NCBI GenBank assembly: GCA_959602045.1
Contig: CAUGRT010000070.1
Coordinates: 1-5,238, forward strand
Length of the DNA: 5,238 nt
DNA from: an uncultured Clostridia bacterium
GTDB taxonomy: Bacteria > Bacillota > Clostridia > UBA1381
Direction: 5' to 3'
Shown in pieces: positions 1 to 5,238 of the stretch (the stretch's first letter is position 1; the number at the start of each line of letters is the position of its first letter). Both the position numbers and the translations under genes were made by a program. The notes beneath the pieces are model-generated. The model worked only from the letters and a program-made list of their open reading frames with translations, searched no databases and was not told the DNA's origin.

Positions 1-3
1 TAT

Positions 4-54
4 TATATCAGATTTTTGGGTGTTTGTCGACTCTATTTATATTATACCACTCCA
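4..54. repeat. Left copy of 51-bp terminal inverted repeat
   Basis: This stretch is an exact reverse complement of 5188-5238: base p pairs with base 5242-p with no mismatch over 51 bases. The match stops sharply inside the window (g55 against t5187, which would need a). On the outer side it cannot be followed, because the right copy ends at the window edge, so 51 bp is a minimum. It contains a GTCGAC palindrome at its centre. On the minus strand it contains TGGTATAAT (bases 49 down to 41), an extended -10 motif reading out of the window. No transposase or recombinase lies between the copies. It could be the end of an insertion sequence lying outside the window, a recombination site, or a shared upstream region. 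Confidence 0.93.
16..45 (+). promoter_or_regulatory. Weak candidate inward promoter for the long plus-strand gene
   Basis: TTGGGT (16-21), an 18-base gap and TATTAT (40-45) give a mediocre sigma-A-like promoter reading inward, with a predicted start near 52, at the inner edge of the repeat. The -35 matches only TTG. No better promoter was found between 55 and 115. By symmetry, the right repeat carries the same motif pointing at the minus-strand operon. Confidence 0.2.
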
Positions 55-100
55 GACTTGCACAAAATATGTGCCTATCGAAAAAGATAAATAGCATAGT
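55..100 (+). other. Leader with small potential stem-loops
   Basis: Just inside the left repeat are GCACA/TGTGC (60-64 with 70-74, loop aaata) and TATC/GATA (76-79 with 86-89). GACT (55-58) and AGTC (97-100) could close both into a three-way junction. The stems are short and AT-rich, so they may be chance. If transcribed, they would sit in the 5' leader of the 130-2955 gene. No known riboswitch or T-box signature was recognised. Confidence 0.2.
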
Positions 101-115
101 CAAAAATATATTTTT

Positions 116-122
116 GGAGGTG
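116..122 (+). promoter_or_regulatory. Strong ribosome binding site for the 130-2955 gene
   Basis: GGAGGTG sits 7 bases before the ATG at 130. This near-perfect Shine-Dalgarno sequence fixes the start. It is consistent with the start and first codons being inherited intact from a well-translated gene of a conjugative element, as the encoded N-terminus suggests. Confidence 0.85.
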
Positions 123-129
123 AAATCAA

Positions 130-339
130 ATGGCGAGCAAGCTGCAAAACATCTGTGCTTTATCAGATGAAGTCGGCAAAAGCCTATCCGATTATGAGAA
201 ATGGACATCATTTTTGAAAAGTGCGGAGTGGCAATATAAATATTCCTTTCAAGACCAGCTATTTATTTATGCTCAACGCCCGGACGCAACGGCGTGTGCA
301 AGCATTGATATTTGGAATAAGCGGTTAAAGTCTTGGATA
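130..339 (+). other. Conjugative-element helicase N-terminal fragment fused to the gene
   Basis: These 70 codons carry the conserved opening of the long helicase/methylase-like proteins of Clostridial integrative conjugative elements: an LSDEV..SL helix, a W..FL..A.W.YKY segment, and QLFIYAQRPDATACAS followed by IWNKRL..W. In that family the next residues are usually a V-N-K/R-G-A/S-K-G-I-like stretch leading into an ArdC-like region. Here it is replaced by GYTNHICEICGNSY, the tail of a Cys repeat. The junction therefore lies at about 334-345. The assignment rests on recalled family sequence, not a search. Confidence 0.65.
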
Positions 340-2955
340 GGCTATACAAATCACATCTGCGAAATTTGCGGTAACTCATACATTACAGATATGACGCCGA
401 TTATCTCACATGCTTATGAGCGTATTACCAAAGAGCCGACCTGTACTGATAAAGGATATACGACATCAACCTGTACTATGTGCGGACAGACATTTGTATC
501 GGATTACACCGAGCCGATAGGACACGAATGGGATGAGGGACACACAATCACATCTTCCTCCTGCACCTCTGAGGGTGTTATTGAATATAACTGCAAAAAC
601 TGCTCGGAAAATATGATTAAAGCGGAATCCGCAACGGGACACACACCCGGCAAAGCAGCTACTTGCATAGAGCCGCAAACTTGCGAAAAGTGCGACACGG
701 TTTTAGCGCTCCCCACAGGACATAATTATTCCGAAAAGACAGTTGCTCCGACTTGTACCGAAATGGGTTACACCATTTTTGAGTGTAAAGACACCTACAA
801 CGGTAACTATACGGACAAAACCGAACATCACTATCATCAAACAGTTACTCCCTCCACTTGCACAACAATGGGCTATACCGATTATGAATGTACGGCTTGC
901 GGAGATAAATTCACAGCAGATTATACAGACAAATTACAGCACAACTACAAATCAGAAATCATAAATCCGACTTGCACAGAGTTCGGGCATACAACCTACA
1001 CTTGTGCCGACTGCGGTGATAGCTATGTTGCGGATTATACCGATAAGACTGAACACAATTATGACAAAAATGTTATCCCGCCTACTTGTACCGAACACGG
1101 TTATACCGTTTACACTTGCCCCGACTGTGGCAAGGAGTATATCGGGGATTTAACCGACTGTGAAAAGCACACCTACAATAAAACCGTAGTTCCACCCACT
1201 TGCACAGAAATGGGATATACAATTTACACCTGTGAAAGCTACGGAGATAGCTATAAGGCTGATTATGTAGATAAGGCGGCGCACGATTATACAAAGACTG
1301 TAACTGCTCCGACTTGCACGGCTCTCGGATATACAACATATGAATGCAAAAACTGTGATTATAAATATATCAGCGATTACACCGATAAAATCAATCACAG
1401 TTATATTGCCGATGTAACCGAGCCTACTTGTACGGCTTCCGGATATACCGTCTACACTTGCGAAAACTGCGGTAAAACCTATAAATCAGAGTATACCGAT
1501 ATGCTGGGACACGCACCGTCAGAATGGATAGTTGATGATACGGACATCACGCTCCTTAAAAATACCGATTCAAGCGTTACCGTTACCCTAAGCGGCAAAA
1601 AGACAAATATAGACCTCGGCGGCAACACTCTCACGGCAAAGTCCGACAGCGCAGTATTTAATATAAAAAACGGCGCACAAGTGAGCATATCAAACGGCGC
1701 TTTTACATCGGACAGTGCCGAAACCGTAATTTATACAGACTCTGACGGCGTACTTACTCTTAACAATGTCACAACACCGCAAAACGAAAAAAGCATATAT
1801 GTCAACTATCCGAGCAAGCTGATTTTGGACGGCGCAAATTCAGATGTAACTGTGTACTTACACGACGGAACATTTGAACAGAAAAACGGCACAAGCAGAC
1901 TGTCATCAGATTTAAGTATTGTAAATAATATCAAGCTTTACGGCGGAAGAGTGGCGATGTATAATATCGGCAAAACCAATATGTTTTCTCTGATTGACGA
2001 CGGATATTCTTTTGAGCTTTCCGACTCTGCGATGTTTAACGATTTTGTGAGAAGCATTTCTTCCGGTTTATCATTCTCTGTTAAAAAGGGAAGCGTCATT
2101 ACCGAACAGCCGCAGGACATAACGGCAGAGCTTGGCGAGGGCGCACGTCTTACAGTCGGCGCTGCCGATGGCTCAAGCTACTATTGGTTTGACCCTGACG
2201 ACTGCGCAAAATGCAAATCGGATAAAAATTACCTGGAAATCGGCGCAGATACGCCTGTCGGCAAATATTCATACCTCTGTGCCGTATTGAATGGCAATAC
2301 CGTTTCAGGCAGCCGAATAGTAACGGTTACTGTCACTTGCTCCCATAAGAGCGTAACAGACGGTGTATGTGACGGATGCGGTATCAAAATAGCGGCACAG
2401 GCTGCAGCGAACGGCAAGACGCAGACTTTTGAAAACATTAACGACGCTGTTGCATTTGCCAACGCAAACGAAAATACCGTCATTCAGCTGTCAGACAGTG
2501 TCACTATTGATGATTATGTTTCTTTCAGCGGTAAAAAAACCACACTGGATATGAACGGAAAAACATTTGCAAGCAGTAATACAAACAGGTTCATTACAGT
2601 AAACGGAGACAGCTCTCTCACCGTTATCGGAAACGGCAATATGACAGCAAGACTTCTCGCCGAGGACAACAGTACAGTAAACATTGAAAACGGTAAATTT
2701 GACGAAGTTTCCGCCGGCAACAACAGCGCACTCACGGTAAACGGCGGTATATTTAAAATGCTTAACGCAAGCGGCGGCACAGTCACGGTAAATGACGGTA
2801 TATTTACACTGCTTAACGCAAGAAGTACAACCGTATTGAACGGCGGTATATTTGATGGAATTTTCGGCAGTGATTTTTATACCCTCCTCCCCAAGGGCAA
2901 GGCGTTTGTCGGAGCAACCGACAACAAGTTTAACACCGCCGAATATGAATATTAA
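130..2955 (+). CDS. Chimeric Cys-repeat/beta-helix surface-type protein with an ICE helicase-like N-terminus
   Basis: The 941-codon open frame is in parts. Residues 1-70 (LSDEVGKSL..., QLFIYAQRPDATACAS, IWNKRL..W) match, from memory, the start of the very large SNF2-helicase/DNA-methylase-type protein of Tn1549-like conjugative elements in Clostridia. That family would continue with a GAKGI-type stretch, but the frame switches at about residue 70. Residues 71-461 are a ladder of Cys-rich repeats (PTCT..GYT.YTC..CG..Y..DYTD...H.Y), mostly 38 residues long. Residues 468-655 are beta-helix-like, 657-737 are Ig-like (QPQDITAELGEGARLTV), 737-751 carry another short Cys cluster, and 765-915 are a second beta-helix with NGGIF rungs. 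Such repeat proteins are normally secreted by Clostridia. Here there is no signal peptide, transmembrane segment, LPXTG or S-layer domain, and the end looks clipped. I infer a fusion or remnant that may be translated in the cytosol. Function is unknown. The reading frame is certain; a functional product is not. Confidence 0.8.
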   Translation: MASKLQNICALSDEVGKSLSDYEKWTSFLKSAEWQYKYSFQDQLFIYAQRPDATACASIDIWNKRLKSWIGYTNHICEICGNSYITDMTPIISHAYERITKEPTCTDKGYTTSTCTMCGQTFVSDYTEPIGHEWDEGHTITSSSCTSEGVIEYNCKNCSENMIKAESATGHTPGKAATCIEPQTCEKCDTVLALPTGHNYSEKTVAPTCTEMGYTIFECKDTYNGNYTDKTEHHYHQTVTPSTCTTMGYTDYECTACGDKFTADYTDKLQHNYKSEIINPTCTEFGHTTYTCADCGDSYVADYTDKTEHNYDKNVIPPTCTEHGYTVYTCPDCGKEYIGDLTDCEKHTYNKTVVPPTCTEMGYTIYTCESYGDSYKADYVDKAAHDYTKTVTAPTCTALGYTTYECKNCDYKYISDYTDKINHSYIADVTEPTCTASGYTVYTCENCGKTYKSEYTDMLGHAPSEWIVDDTDITLLKNTDSSVTVTLSGKKTNIDLGGNTLTAKSDSAVFNIKNGAQVSISNGAFTSDSAETVIYTDSDGVLTLNNVTTPQNEKSIYVNYPSKLILDGANSDVTVYLHDGTFEQKNGTSRLSSDLSIVNNIKLYGGRVAMYNIGKTNMFSLIDDGYSFELSDSAMFNDFVRSISSGLSFSVKKGSVITEQPQDITAELGEGARLTVGAADGSSYYWFDPDDCAKCKSDKNYLEIGADTPVGKYSYLCAVLNGNTVSGSRIVTVTVTCSHKSVTDGVCDGCGIKIAAQAAANGKTQTFENINDAVAFANANENTVIQLSDSVTIDDYVSFSGKKTTLDMNGKTFASSNTNRFITVNGDSSLTVIGNGNMTARLLAEDNSTVNIENGKFDEVSAGNNSALTVNGGIFKMLNASGGTVTVNDGIFTLLNARSTTVLNGGIFDGIFGSDFYTLLPKGKAFVGATDNKFNTAEYEY
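340..1512 (+). repeat. Array of about ten Cys-rich ~114-bp (38-residue) coding repeats
   Basis: The anchor cysteine of the PTCT motif falls at residues 105, 145, 179, 209, 244, 282, 320, 358, 396 and 434 of the protein. The last six are exactly 38 residues (114 bp) apart, at nt 859, 973, 1087, 1201, 1315 and 1429. A partial unit (CEICG, residues 77-81) leads the array at the fusion point. Units two and three are degenerate and shorter, and the unit at 209 is 35 residues long. The CxxC pair is broken at residues 219-222 (CKDT) and 369-372 (CESY). The units are clearly diverged at the DNA level, so this is an old array and not a recent slippage product. Confidence 0.9.
2732..2860 (+). repeat. 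Short tandem coding repeat, period 51 then 48 bp
   Basis: The block containing GGTATATTT recurs at 2746, 2797 and 2845. The first two copies (2732-2771 and 2783-2822) are nearly identical over about 40 bases. The third is more diverged. The repeat encodes successive 16-17-residue rungs (TVNGGIF, TVNDGIF, TVLNGGIF) expected of a right-handed beta-helix. High DNA identity here, unlike in the Cys array, suggests recent duplication or gene conversion and possible length variation. Confidence 0.75.
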
Positions 2956-3074
2956 TGCAACCGAAAAAGTATGCGAGGAGGTATACAACGGAGGGATTTG
3001 TGAAACGAAAACGGATAAAGACTATTGAAGCCTTGTGCTGACCATTTTCCCAAAAGATTTGTTTGAAATCACAC
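2956..3074. other. Scar-like intergenic stretch after the long gene, with a possible micro-ORF
   Basis: The stop TAA (2953-2955) overlaps an ATG (TAATG) that opens a 28-codon frame ending at 3041, rich in Lys/Arg (…VKRKRIKTIEALC). Inside it, AGGAGG (2976-2981) and GGAGGG (2990-2995) precede a GTG at 3000 in the same frame, which would give 13 codons. Unused RBS-like sequences leading into a very short frame look like the start of a lost gene or the far edge of a rearrangement. I do not recognise the peptide, and a real gene here is unlikely. Confidence 0.3.
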
Positions 3075-3111
3075 AAAAAAAGCGGCTGCAATATGACTTG
3101 CAACCGCTTTT
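3075..3111 (-). terminator. Rho-independent terminator of the minus-strand operon, probably bidirectional
   Basis: AAAAGCGG (3078-3085) pairs with CCGCTTTT (3104-3111), and TGCAA (3087-3091) pairs with TTGCA (3098-3102). There is one C/A mismatch and a six-base TATGAC loop. On the minus strand the stem is followed by seven U (3081-3075), a strong intrinsic terminator about 50 bases past the CYTH stop codon. On the plus strand only four U follow, so it may also stop transcription from the convergent 130-2955 gene, more weakly. Confidence 0.9.
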
Positions 3112-3160
3112 GTCTACGGATGACATGGTTATCGACCCATATGATTTTTTATGATTGAAA

Positions 3161-3721
3161 CTATTGAGATTGAAGCATGCTCTGAAATTTACGGATAAAG
3201 CGTGTATACTTGCCAACGGATTTTTCTTTAAATTCAACGCCGATAGCCTTTAATTCGCTCAATAATGCTTCCGGACATTCCCCGGAATATTCAATCTCAA
3301 TTTCATAATCGGTTTCATCAAAGCAATCGGTTTTATCCAGACAAATTTCGGTATGCGGATTCCACATAAACGAATACCGCAGTGTGGTGTTATAGCCGAG
3401 CTTTTCCAAATTCCCGGTTGCGATTCCGGTGTATTTTAAAGCGTCGGCAGCAGGAATCACATCGGGAGCGCCCTCTGACGGGAACTCGGTTTCTTCGCAG
3501 ACCTGCAACGGACTGCCCTCGTTTTTATGTGCCTTAACCTGGATTTTATAAACGCCGTCTTTTACGCGAATCCGAAAAACGGTTCTGGCAGCGCCAAGCT
3601 GTCCGGAGGGGTCGCGGTAATAATGATTTTCCTGGAGCTTGCTGCTGTCCCAGGGATACATTTTTTTGATGGTTTCAAAAACCTCTTTGGAAATCATGCA
3701 TTTTAATTCTGTTTCCAGCAT
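3161..3721 (-). CDS. CYTH-domain protein (triphosphate tunnel metalloenzyme family)
   Basis: The 186-residue product is one full-length CYTH domain. Members fold as a beta-barrel tunnel that binds triphosphates with divalent metal; known activities include thiamine triphosphatase, inorganic triphosphatase and class IV adenylate cyclase. Visible signature residues: ExExK at the N-terminus (E3, E5, K7), RIR (R50, R52), K59 and K63 on the next strand, E77/E79, R115, D129, the acidic strand E140-E142-E144, and the C-terminal K167-S-x-x-K171-Y. All the expected basic and acidic tunnel positions appear present, so it is probably active, but the substrate cannot be told from sequence. There is no signal peptide, so it is cytosolic. 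The ATG at 3721 has a weak RBS (AGG, 8-base spacing) and lies 23 bases after the upstream gene's stop, so co-transcription and possible coupling are likely. It ends with TAG ahead of the strong terminator. Confidence 0.88.
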   Translation of the reverse strand: MLETELKCMISKEVFETIKKMYPWDSSKLQENHYYRDPSGQLGAARTVFRIRVKDGVYKIQVKAHKNEGSPLQVCEETEFPSEGAPDVIPAADALKYTGIATGNLEKLGYNTTLRYSFMWNPHTEICLDKTDCFDETDYEIEIEYSGECPEALLSELKAIGVEFKEKSVGKYTRFIRKFQSMLQSQ

Positions 3722-3744
3722 AAATCCGACCTGCTTTCTGTATT

Positions 3745-4956
3745 TTAATTTTTTGCGCCAGTGATAATTACGCTCTTTGTTGCGTCATCCCAGTCAACGT
3801 TATAACCGAACCCCTCGGCAGCGGCTCTTGCCGGAACCATTGTGCGGTCGTTCAGAAGCATTGCAGGAACATCAAGCGTCTGTTTTTGCCCGTTTACAAA
3901 ATAATCGCGCTGACCGATTGTCATTGTAATGTTGGTGGAGGCGGTGTTGGCAATGACCTTCATGGATTCGGGCAGCCAGGAAACCTCCGCTCCGAGTGCA
4001 TTGAAAATAGCGCGTACCGGAACGAGCGTGCGGTTATCAATAATAACCGGAGTCTGATCCGGGAAAGCGATTTCTTCGCCGTTGAGGAGGACTTTTATAT
4101 CATATGCCGGCTGTAAATAATCCTTCAAAGAATCGGTGGTTTTGAAAATCACAATCGGCTTCTGCGAGGTGCGGACGCCGCTGCCGGTGATATAGGTCAT
4201 GACCTGCATTTCATGCACATAATCGCTGAGCCGATGCGCTTTGCCGTATTGGCTTGCGTCATATTCCATCCTGTCGGTACGATTTAAAAATTCATCTTCG
4301 ATTCCGACATTCCAAAGAGCGTCCTTTGCTGCCATGTATGCGGAGGTGAAGCCGTTCGGGTCAACCGTGGATACAATGCCGCTGCTGTTGGTGTGCGAAA
4401 AAACATTCACGCCGTCTTTGGATACGGACTGATAAATTTCATTATCGCCGCGGAGCTGATAGACGTATGCTTTGGATTCCAGCAGCTTGCTTTCGGGATT
4501 CAGACGAAAGATTTCAAGCTGATAGCCGTTTTGACCGCTCCCGACAAAAAAGGTTTCAATACCGAGATATTCCGTTCCACCGGAGTTTTTGATAAAGACA
4601 TTGGCATAGGAATCGCCGTTGTTGCCGATTAAGTCGTGCTTATATCCGTCACAGAACGTTACGTCTTTTCCGTTGGAGGAGTACACATTTACGTTTTTGC
4701 TTTCAACTGTGATCATTTCGTTGTTGCCGTCACTGTCCAGATCGGCAGTAAAAACGGAAATCAACCCCTTAAAATAATCGTTGACATCGGCGTACTCAAA
4801 TTCGTGTCCCACAAATGATGCGTCTGTATTGCAAATACCGGTTTGGGGACGAATAATATTATAAATAAATTTATTGTATGCATAAGTATTATCGGCAGCA
4901 AACGCTGAGGGGACCATCATGGCAAATGCCAGAACGGCAGCCGCTAATTTTTTCAT
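3745..4956 (-). CDS. Secreted protein with copper amine oxidase N-terminal-like domain
   Basis: Starting from the ATG at 4956 the product is 403 residues. It opens with a clear signal peptide (MKKLAAAVLAFAMMVPSAFA, cleavage before AD at about residue 21). Residues 22-285 form a large extracellular region of unclear family. It includes a Ca-binding-like or FG-GAP-like loop (DLDSDGNNE, 72-80) followed by beta-rich sequence. Residues 287-403 are a copper amine oxidase N1-like domain (PF07833 type). It has two characteristic motifs, DNRTLVPVRAIFNALGAEVSW and NDRTMVPARAAAEGFGYNVDW, each followed by a short beta-strand run. In Clostridia this domain is a common envelope module; it is not the catalytic oxidase, and no catalytic oxidase domain is present. 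A TTG at 4959 is an alternative start (RBS gap 7 bases, against 10 for the ATG). The role is probably extracellular or wall-associated. It is the first gene of an operon with the CYTH gene. Confidence 0.87.
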   Translation of the reverse strand: MKKLAAAVLAFAMMVPSAFAADNTYAYNKFIYNIIRPQTGICNTDASFVGHEFEYADVNDYFKGLISVFTADLDSDGNNEMITVESKNVNVYSSNGKDVTFCDGYKHDLIGNNGDSYANVFIKNSGGTEYLGIETFFVGSGQNGYQLEIFRLNPESKLLESKAYVYQLRGDNEIYQSVSKDGVNVFSHTNSSGIVSTVDPNGFTSAYMAAKDALWNVGIEDEFLNRTDRMEYDASQYGKAHRLSDYVHEMQVMTYITGSGVRTSQKPIVIFKTTDSLKDYLQPAYDIKVLLNGEEIAFPDQTPVIIDNRTLVPVRAIFNALGAEVSWLPESMKVIANTASTNITMTIGQRDYFVNGQKQTLDVPAMLLNDRTMVPARAAAEGFGYNVDWDDATKSVIITGAKN

Positions 4957-4966
4957 CAATCATCAT

Positions 4967-4973
4967 TCCTCTC
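4967..4973 (-). promoter_or_regulatory. Ribosome binding site of the secreted-protein gene
   Basis: GAGAGGA on the minus strand lies 10 bases before the ATG at 4956 and 7 bases before an in-frame TTG at 4959. Spacing slightly favours TTG and codon preference favours ATG. The choice alters the signal peptide by one Met only. Confidence 0.6.
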
Positions 4974-5019
4974 ATTCTTTTCGATTCAAAATCAATTTGT
5001 GTTTTTGACTTGTTATATT

Positions 5020-5048
5020 ATTGTAACATAATTGCACCGGGATTTCAA
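5020..5048 (-). promoter_or_regulatory. Sigma-A-type promoter of the secreted-protein/CYTH operon
   Basis: On the minus strand, TTGAAA (5048-5043), an exact 17-base spacer and TACAAT (5025-5020), with an upstream TG (TGTTACAAT, extended -10), form a very good vegetative promoter. Transcription should start near 5013, giving a leader of about 57 bases before the ATG at 4956. It lies entirely inside the inverted repeat's inner edge, so the operon has its own promoter independent of the repeat. Confidence 0.8.
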
Positions 5049-5187
5049 GAGCTATGACGATTTATTTTGATTTTGCGCAAAATGATCTTTTTTTATACTT
5101 TTTCGGGGAATAATACTGATATTATTCATAAAATTATACCTGAAATTATATATAATGATATTCTGCTAAAAGTGAAATATACGAAAT
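5049..5187. other. AT-rich non-coding region upstream of the minus-strand operon
   Basis: Apart from the 14-bp palindrome, this stretch holds only AT-rich sequence with scattered TATAAT-like strings (for example minus strand 5138-5133) that lack matching -35 boxes. No small gene with a ribosome binding site and no RNA gene was recognised. Confidence 0.5.
5070..5083. promoter_or_regulatory. 14-bp perfect palindrome upstream of the operon promoter
   Basis: ATTTTGCGCAAAAT is a perfect palindrome centred about 30 bases upstream of the -35 box of the minus-strand operon. Position and symmetry fit a binding site for a dimeric regulator, more likely an activator at this distance. In AT-rich DNA the flanking T and A runs reduce its significance. 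No regulator gene is in the window. Confidence 0.35.
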
Positions 5188-5238
5188 TGGAGTGGTATAA
5201 TATAAATAGAGTCGACAAACACCCAAAAATCTGATATA
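5188..5238. repeat. Right copy of 51-bp terminal inverted repeat
   Basis: This is the exact inverted partner of 4-54. It runs to the last base of the window, so it may continue beyond. Its inner edge is about 230 bases upstream of the start codon of the minus-strand gene ending at 3745, whereas the left copy is about 75 bases upstream of the plus-strand gene. Both copies therefore have the same orientation relative to the gene they precede. Confidence 0.93.
5193..5201 (+). promoter_or_regulatory. Extended -10 motif reading out of the window
   Basis: TGGTATAAT fits the TGnTATAAT extended -10 consensus exactly. No convincing -35 box is seen 16-18 bases upstream (TGAAAT at 5173-5178 matches poorly), but extended -10 promoters can work without one. 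It reads outward past the right edge. The same motif in the left repeat (minus strand, 49-41) reads outward past the left edge. This would suit the promoter of a transposase or other gene beginning in the repeated element outside the window, which is inference. Confidence 0.35.

Noticed and set aside
8..211. 67-codon minus-strand open frame at the left edge
   Set aside because: It overlaps the helicase-like N-terminus and the inverted repeat and has no RBS or recognisable product.
340..1512. CRISPR-like array, given the regular 114-bp spacing
   Set aside because: The repeats are diverged coding units of 38 codons with no short identical repeat and unique-spacer structure.
340..1512. Classical DNA-binding zinc fingers
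   Set aside because: The CxxC pairs and the later H-x-Y do not fit C2H2 or zinc-ribbon spacing. The pattern matches Clostridial surface-protein repeats instead.
2491..2988. 165-codon minus-strand open frame opposite the end of the long gene
   Set aside because: It lies wholly antisense to beta-helix coding sequence, its product is a low-complexity mirror of those repeats, and no RBS or promoter supports it.
3121..3160. A second hairpin (ATGG...CCAT) near 3125-3140
   Set aside because: The stem is only four to six bases with a mismatch and no U-run. It adds nothing to the strong terminator next to it.
3745..4956. Catalytic copper amine oxidase
   Set aside because: Only the N1-like accessory domain motif (RT-VPVRA) is present. 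There is no topaquinone-type catalytic domain, and the protein is far too short.
1..5238. A linear plasmid or phage genome with terminal inverted repeats
   Set aside because: There is no polymerase, terminal protein, replication, capsid or packaging gene. The gene content is ordinary chromosomal or accessory, so the inverted ends are better explained by a repeated element.

Overview
The window looks like chromosomal or accessory DNA from an anaerobic Firmicute of the class Clostridia, probably a gut species of the Oscillospiraceae/Eubacteriales type. The signs are a moderately AT-rich composition with very AT-rich intergenic ends, strong GGAGG ribosome binding sites, and three protein types common in that group: a Cys-rich 'PTCT..GYT.YTC..CG' repeat surface protein, a secreted protein with a copper-amine-oxidase-N-like domain, and a CYTH phosphatase. 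No replication, transposase, recombinase, tRNA, rRNA or CRISPR feature is visible.

Layout: (1) Bases 4-54 and 5188-5238 are a perfect 51-bp inverted repeat that runs to the right window edge, so its true length is unknown. (2) Bases 55-129 are a leader with small hairpins and a strong RBS. (3) Bases 130-2955 (+) hold a 941-codon open frame that looks chimeric. Its first ~70 residues match the start of the very large helicase/methylase-type protein of Clostridial conjugative elements. The rest is the body of a secreted repeat protein (about ten 38-residue Cys repeats, two beta-helix-like regions and an Ig-like segment) that has lost its signal peptide and shows no surface anchor. (4) Bases 2956-3160 are a scar-like intergenic stretch with a strong hairpin terminator at 3075-3111. 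(5) On the minus strand, a secreted copper-amine-oxidase-N-domain protein (3745-4956) is followed after 23 bases by a CYTH-domain protein (3161-3721). The pair forms a likely two-gene operon with a very good promoter at 5020-5048 and the 3075-3111 terminator at its end. (6) Bases 5049-5187 are AT-rich non-coding DNA with a 14-bp palindrome.

The plus gene and the minus operon converge on the shared terminator. I see no functional link between them. The most interesting points are the chimeric 5' end of the long gene and the identical sequence placed, in the same sense relative to transcription, upstream of both transcription units. Mobile-element ends, an invertible segment, or assembly breaks at a multicopy repeat could all explain this. 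The sequence alone does not separate these options.
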